Origin: Bradyrhizobium sp. AUGA SZCCT0176
GTDB taxonomy: Bacteria > Pseudomonadota > Alphaproteobacteria > Rhizobiales > Xanthobacteraceae
Reading direction: 5' to 3'
DNA: 64,000 nt
Assembly: GCF_018130145.1 (NCBI RefSeq)
Contig: NZ_JAFCMB010000006.1
Location: 336,928 to 400,927 of the forward strand
This document shows positions 60,257-64,000 of this stretch, piece by piece; the stretch's first letter is position 1, and every line of letters begins with the position of its first letter. The notes below the pieces were generated by a model. It made no database searches, had not been told where the DNA came from, and worked only from the letters and a program-made list of their open reading frames with translations. The translations under genes and the position numbers were made by a program.

Positions 60257-62092
60257 ATGTTCGAAGCCCATTTCCAGACATTCGAAGACCTCGAAAGCGG
60301 CGTGGCGCTGGCCGCACGGCTGGCCGCCTTCCGCGAGGAACTGGCGCGGCGCAAGCTGACGGGATTCGTGATTCCCCGCGCCGATCAGCAGCAAAATGAA
60401 TATGTGCCGCCGTCGGAAGAGCGGCTGGCCTGGCTCACCGGCTTCACCGGCTCGGCCGGCATGGCCGCCGTCCTGACCAAGGAAGCCGCTGTTTTCGTCG
60501 ATGGCCGCTACACGCTGCAGGCCGCCAAGCAGGTCGACCGCAAGGCCTGGCATATCGAGCCGCTGGCCGATCCGCCGCCGGAGCACTGGCTGGCCAAGCA
60601 TCTTAGCCCCGGCGATCGCCTCGGTTTTGACCCATGGCTGCACACGTCGGCGGCAGCCGAGCGGCTGGCGGCGGCCTGCGCCAAGGCCGGCGCGGAGCTG
60701 GTCGCGGTGGACAACAACCCGCTCCACGCGGTGTGGACCGAACGCCCCGCCCCGCCGCTCGGCCCGGTCGCCATTCATGGCGCGCAGTTTTCCGGCGAGA
60801 TCGAAGCCGAGAAGCTCAAGCGCATCCGGCTGGAGATCGTAAAACTCGGCGTCGATGCGCTGGTGCTGTCGGATTCGCACGCGGTGGCCTGGAGCTTCAA
60901 CATCCGCGGCGCCGACGTCTCGCACACGCCGCTGCCGTTGTCCTACGCGCTGGTGCCGAAGGACGGCCGTCCCACCATCTTCATCGACCACCGCAAGCTC
61001 TCGAACCTGACGCGCGACCATCTCGAACAATCCGCCGACGTCCGCGAGCCCGACGCGCTGACGCCGATGCTGACCGAACTCGCGCAAAAGGGCGCCGCAG
61101 TCGCCCTCGACAGCGCCACCGCGGCCGATGCGTTGAGCCGCATGATCGCATCCGCCGGCGGCAAGCCGGTGCGCGGCAACGATCCTGTCAGTCTCTTGAA
61201 GGCGGTGAAGAACATCACCGAGATCGAAGGCACCCGCACCGCGCATCGGCGCGACGCGGTGGCGCTGACGCGGTTTCTGGCCTGGATCGACCGCGAGGCG
61301 CCGTCGGGCGCGCTGACCGAGATCGACACCGTCGAGGCGCTGGAGACCTTCCGCCGCCAGACCTGCGCCCTGAAGGACGTTTCGTTTCCGACCATCGCCG
61401 GCACCGGGCCGAACGGCGCCATCGTGCACTACCGCGTCACCCGCAAGAGCAACCGGCGGATTTCGTCCGGCGACCTGCTGCTGATCGATTCCGGCGCGCA
61501 ATATGAAGACGGCACCACCGACGTCACCCGCACCATCGCGATCGGCGAGCCGACGGACGAAATGCGCGACCGCTTCACCCGCGTGCTGCGCGGCCATATC
61601 GCGATCGCGCGCGCGGTATTCCCCGACGGCACCACCGGCGCCCAGCTCGACAGCTTCGCGCGGCAATATCTTTGGGCCGCCGGTCTCGATTTCGAGCACG
61701 GCACCGGCCACGGCGTCGGCAGCTATCTCTCGGTGCATGAGGGTCCGGCGCGGATTTCCAAGCTCGGCACCACGCCGCTGAAGCGCGGCATGATCCTGTC
61801 CAACGAACCCGGCTACTACAAGACCGACGCTTACGGTATCCGGATCGAGAATCTCGAACTTGTCGTCGGCACCGACGTTGCCGGCGCCGAAAAGCCGATC
61901 AACGCGTTCGAGACGCTGACGCTGGCCCCGATCGACCGCCGCCTGATCGACGTGCACATGCTGAGCCCGACCGAACTGAAATGGCTGAACGACTACCACG
62001 AGCGCGTCAACCGCGAGGTACGACCGCACCTCGATGACAACGCGACCAAGCTGTGGCTGGACGACGCGACGGCCGCGCTGCTGCCGCTTTAA
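60257..62092 (+). CDS. pepP: Aminopeptidase P (X-prolyl aminopeptidase), M24B family
   Basis: A 611-residue cytosolic metallopeptidase that removes an N-terminal residue before proline. The ATG at 60257 gives the family start ('MFEAHFQTFEDLESGVALAA'); the longer frame from 60179 has no support. Two creatinase-like N-terminal domains come first. The catalytic pita-bread domain has two Asp ligands in 'LIDSGAQYEDGTTDVTRT', His in 'GTGHGVGSYLSVHE', Glu in 'LSNEPGYY' and Glu in 'IRIENLELV'. The long three-domain form (about 600 residues) is typical of Rhizobiales and eukaryotic XPNPEP1. Confidence 0.9.
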   Translation: MFEAHFQTFEDLESGVALAARLAAFREELARRKLTGFVIPRADQQQNEYVPPSEERLAWLTGFTGSAGMAAVLTKEAAVFVDGRYTLQAAKQVDRKAWHIEPLADPPPEHWLAKHLSPGDRLGFDPWLHTSAAAERLAAACAKAGAELVAVDNNPLHAVWTERPAPPLGPVAIHGAQFSGEIEAEKLKRIRLEIVKLGVDALVLSDSHAVAWSFNIRGADVSHTPLPLSYALVPKDGRPTIFIDHRKLSNLTRDHLEQSADVREPDALTPMLTELAQKGAAVALDSATAADALSRMIASAGGKPVRGNDPVSLLKAVKNITEIEGTRTAHRRDAVALTRFLAWIDREAPSGALTEIDTVEALETFRRQTCALKDVSFPTIAGTGPNGAIVHYRVTRKSNRRISSGDLLLIDSGAQYEDGTTDVTRTIAIGEPTDEMRDRFTRVLRGHIAIARAVFPDGTTGAQLDSFARQYLWAAGLDFEHGTGHGVGSYLSVHEGPARISKLGTTPLKRGMILSNEPGYYKTDAYGIRIENLELVVGTDVAGAEKPINAFETLTLAPIDRRLIDVHMLSPTELKWLNDYHERVNREVRPHLDDNATKLWLDDATAALLPL

Positions 62093-62113
62093 TAGTCGCC
62101 CCGTCTCTCCGAC

Positions 62114-62216
62114 TGTCGTCCCCCGCGAAGGCGGGGGACCCAGTACGCCGCGGCTTATCCGCATATAACTCCGGCCTCTGGAATACTGGATCATCCGCCT
62201 TCGCGGATGATGACAG
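62114..62216 (+). repeat. Palindromic repeat between pepP and the MFS gene
   Basis: A unit of about 100 bases with two hairpins: CCCCCGC/GCGGGGG near 62120 and ATCATCCGC/GCGGATGAT near 62190. It carries inside a CTCTGGAATACTGG segment common to Bradyrhizobium intergenic repeats. It probably ends transcription of pepP. Confidence 0.8.
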
Positions 62217-62347
62217 TTGGGGTTGTTGCACGAGACGAAACATCACCATGCCGCCTCCCGATCCCGGCATAGCCGCATGCCGAAACGGCCGTATTCGCCG
62301 TGAGCCATCCCGCTACAGTCCCATTCACACAACTGGATCGGACCTGA

Positions 62348-63580
62348 ATGCATGGCGTGATGGGCAAACCGCCCGGTGCTGCTGGCGACACCGGCGGCAT
62401 CGCGACGTCGAAGATGATGCTGCTGATGCTCGTCGCGATGACGGGCGTCGCCCCGATCTCGCTGTACCTGCTGGTGCCGGCGCTGCCCGTGCTGGCAACG
62501 ACGTTCGGGCGCGATATTTCGATCGCGCAGATGACGGTGTCGCTGTTCATGGTCGGCATCGCCTGCTCGCAGATCATCATGGGGCCGCTGTCGGACCGCT
62601 TCGGGCGCCGCCCGGTGCTGCTGTGCGGGCTCGCTTTGATGGTCGCGGCGAGCGTTGGCTGCATCTTCGCCGAAACCCTGCCGCAACTGATCGCCGCGCG
62701 CTTTTTGCAGGCGCTTGGCGGCGCCACCGGCATGGTGGTCAGCCGCGCCATCATCCGCGATCTCTACAGCCGCGACCGCATCAGCTCCATGATCAGCCTC
62801 GTCATTGCGGTCATGATGATCGCGCAGATGCTGAGCCCGTTGACCGGCGGCCTGCTGGAAACCGCGTTCGGCTGGCGCGCGATCTTCTATCTGATCACCG
62901 CGGCTTCGCTGACGATCACGGTAGGCATCGCGATCATGCTGCCGGAAACCCGCCGCGAGCGCGCCGCCGGCAGCAGCTTTCGCCGCGACATCGGCGGCCT
63001 CATCACGTCGCGGGCGTTCATCGGCTACGCATTGTGCCAGGTGCTGGCCTCGCAGATCATCTTCACCTTCGCCGGCGGCGGGCCCTATGTCGTGGTCACG
63101 CAAATGGGCCGCACCAGCGCCGAATACGGCGCGTGGTTTGCGACAACCGGCTTCGCCTATCTGGTCGGCAATCTCTTCTGCGTGCGCTTTTCGCCGCGCT
63201 ATCAGCTGGAGAAGCTGATCTGGTTCGGGCTGGCGCTGCAGCTCGGCGGCAGCCTGCTCAATCTGGTGTGGAGTCTTGCGGGAACCAACCAGGCGCCGTC
63301 GTTCCTGTTCGGCACCCAGATGATCGTGATGTTCGCCAATGCCTTCGTGATGTCGAATTCGGCGGCCGGCGCGCTCAGCGTCCGCCCCGAAGCCGCCGGC
63401 ACCGCATCCGGCGCGATGGGATTTTTGCAGATGGGGATCGGCTCGCTGGTGTCGCAGTTCGGCGCCTATCTCGGCGGCCATTCCGCCACGACACTGCCGC
63501 TCACCGCCGCGATCTTCGCGATCTCGATCGCCTGCGCCTCGACCATGATCTTCATCGTGCCGCGCAGGAAGGTGCCGTAA
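62348..63580 (+). CDS. Bcr/CflA-type MFS drug exporter
   Basis: A 410-residue protein with twelve membrane helices. Loop 2-3 motif 'MGPLSDRFGRRPVLLCGL' is the MFS signature, and 'RFLQALGGATGMVVSRAIIR' and 'SPLTGGLLETAFGWRAIFY' are the Bcr/CflA marks (motif C). It likely pumps out drugs or small metabolites with proton antiport. The ATG at 62348 has no strong ribosome site. Located alone after a repeat. Confidence 0.9.
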   Translation: MHGVMGKPPGAAGDTGGIATSKMMLLMLVAMTGVAPISLYLLVPALPVLATTFGRDISIAQMTVSLFMVGIACSQIIMGPLSDRFGRRPVLLCGLALMVAASVGCIFAETLPQLIAARFLQALGGATGMVVSRAIIRDLYSRDRISSMISLVIAVMMIAQMLSPLTGGLLETAFGWRAIFYLITAASLTITVGIAIMLPETRRERAAGSSFRRDIGGLITSRAFIGYALCQVLASQIIFTFAGGGPYVVVTQMGRTSAEYGAWFATTGFAYLVGNLFCVRFSPRYQLEKLIWFGLALQLGGSLLNLVWSLAGTNQAPSFLFGTQMIVMFANAFVMSNSAAGALSVRPEAAGTASGAMGFLQMGIGSLVSQFGAYLGGHSATTLPLTAAIFAISIACASTMIFIVPRRKVP

Positions 63581-63642
63581 GCCAGGCGGACGAGGAAGAA
63601 CGGGGATGCTGTGAGACGATTCAATGAACGGCGCCACACTCG

Positions 63643-63760
63643 TCGTCCCGGGCTTGACCCGGGACCCATACCGCGTGATCTCTCGATGAAGATGCGGTAA
63701 CAGAGACCGTTCGCAAAACTTCTTCCTGTGGCTATGGGTCCCGGGTCAAGCCCGGGACGA
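63643..63760. repeat. Perfect 28-base inverted repeat with 62-base spacer
   Basis: Arms 63643-63670 and 63733-63760 are exact reverse complements, opening TCGTCCCGGGC and closing GCCCGGGACGA. Each arm contains its own smaller CCCGGG palindromes. It follows the MFS gene and can act as terminator. The arrangement resembles a pair of head-to-head REP elements. Confidence 0.9.
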
Positions 63761-63800
63761 CAGCGTATTTGTTTTTGCACTGTACTGAACACACCTTCGC

Positions 63801-64000
63801 ATTCTCGCGACGCGATGCGCCCGAGGTTTGCCAGAAACTTCCCGCCCTCTCATAGAGAGGGCGCAGGGAAGACCGGGTGCGCGCTGCACCCGCGGTCTCG
63901 TGTGCGGTTAGCACAAAACAAAATGCACACGAGCATACAGGGCAGCGGAGAACACCCGGCCTTCCCTGCGCAATGGCTTTACGGCTTATGCCGTGATCTC
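63801..64000 (-). repeat. Long dispersed repeat, copy B, running off the window
   Basis: Reverse complement of copy A (48848-49053), sharing CGGCATAAGCCGTAAAGCC, CCGCTGCCCTGTATGCTC and GTGCTAACCGCACA. The window ends inside it. The frame reading 'LTAHETAGAARTRSSLRP' is a repeat-encoded, not genuine, protein. Confidence 0.85.

Noticed and set aside
59537..62194. An 885-codon open frame on the minus strand
   Set aside because: It covers prmA and pepP antisense; high GC and codon bias of the real genes keep the antisense frame open. No motif or ribosome site.
62243..63637. A 464-codon minus-strand frame over the MFS gene
   Set aside because: Antisense to twelve clear membrane helices; composition is that of a shadow frame.
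63732..63914. 60-codon frame 'LTAHETAGAARTRSSLRP...'
   Set aside because: It lies within a dispersed repeat and has a near copy at 48882-49076, so it follows the repeat rather than a gene.

Overview
The window looks like chromosomal DNA of a Bradyrhizobium-type alphaproteobacterium (Nitrobacteraceae). The grounds are the high GC content, the many small proteins of families common in Bradyrhizobium, and four kinds of interspersed repeat typical of that group. No rRNA, tRNA, CRISPR array or intact insertion sequence was seen. The taxonomic call rests on family recognition, not on a marker gene.

Layout. 0-6.7 kb: the tail of a thioredoxin-domain (YyaL-like) protein, a secreted alpha/beta hydrolase, a TPR protein, then a bufferin-type RiPP locus. 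That locus has two tandem cysteine-rich precursors, each with its own ECF-sigma-like promoter, a DUF692 multinuclear iron oxidase (BufB) and its partner (BufC), followed by a periplasmic HExxH metalloprotease. 6.7-14.9 kb: a His/Gly-rich LTxxQ protein, an FAD-linked D-2-hydroxyacid dehydrogenase, a hot-dog thioesterase, a DUF1328 protein, a UvrD helicase carrying an in-frame palindromic-repeat insertion, a lipoprotein L,D-transpeptidase and a HicA remnant. 15.3-21 kb: a complete five-gene peptide-type ABC importer. 21-29.6 kb: small secreted proteins, a second LTxxQ protein, a polytopic membrane protein with a HAD-UbiA fusion, a VOC protein and a LysE exporter.

29.6-48.1 kb is accessory in character. 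It is rich in very small genes, remnant repeats and gaps. It holds a small beta-grasp-like protein ending in Gly-Gly with an unknown partner, a lytic transglycosylase, a large TPR protein, a Crp/Fnr regulator, three small zinc-ribbon proteins, a cytochrome c, a tandem universal stress protein, a benzoylformate-decarboxylase-like ThDP enzyme, an NDH-2-like oxidoreductase and a hydrolase-adenylate cyclase fusion. A 0.33-kb segment is duplicated 5.9 kb apart; one copy keeps an intact small gene and the other a truncated one. The cytochrome, stress protein and Fnr-like regulator suggest a low-oxygen or stress role, but no regulator box was found to prove it.

48.1-64 kb returns to ordinary chromosomal content: a long dispersed repeat, an OmpA-like protein, an ABC-2 exporter, a second L,D-transpeptidase, a YeeE/YedE pair, a membrane-fused spermidine-synthase-like protein, a PYROXD2-like oxidoreductase, PrmA, aminopeptidase P, a Bcr/CflA MFS exporter, and a second, inverted copy of the dispersed repeat running off the right end.

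The most interesting items are the two-precursor bufferin locus with matched promoters, the Gly-Gly protein pair, the repeat inserted in frame into UvrD, the hairpin over the start of the importer permease gene, and the conserved non-coding duplication.
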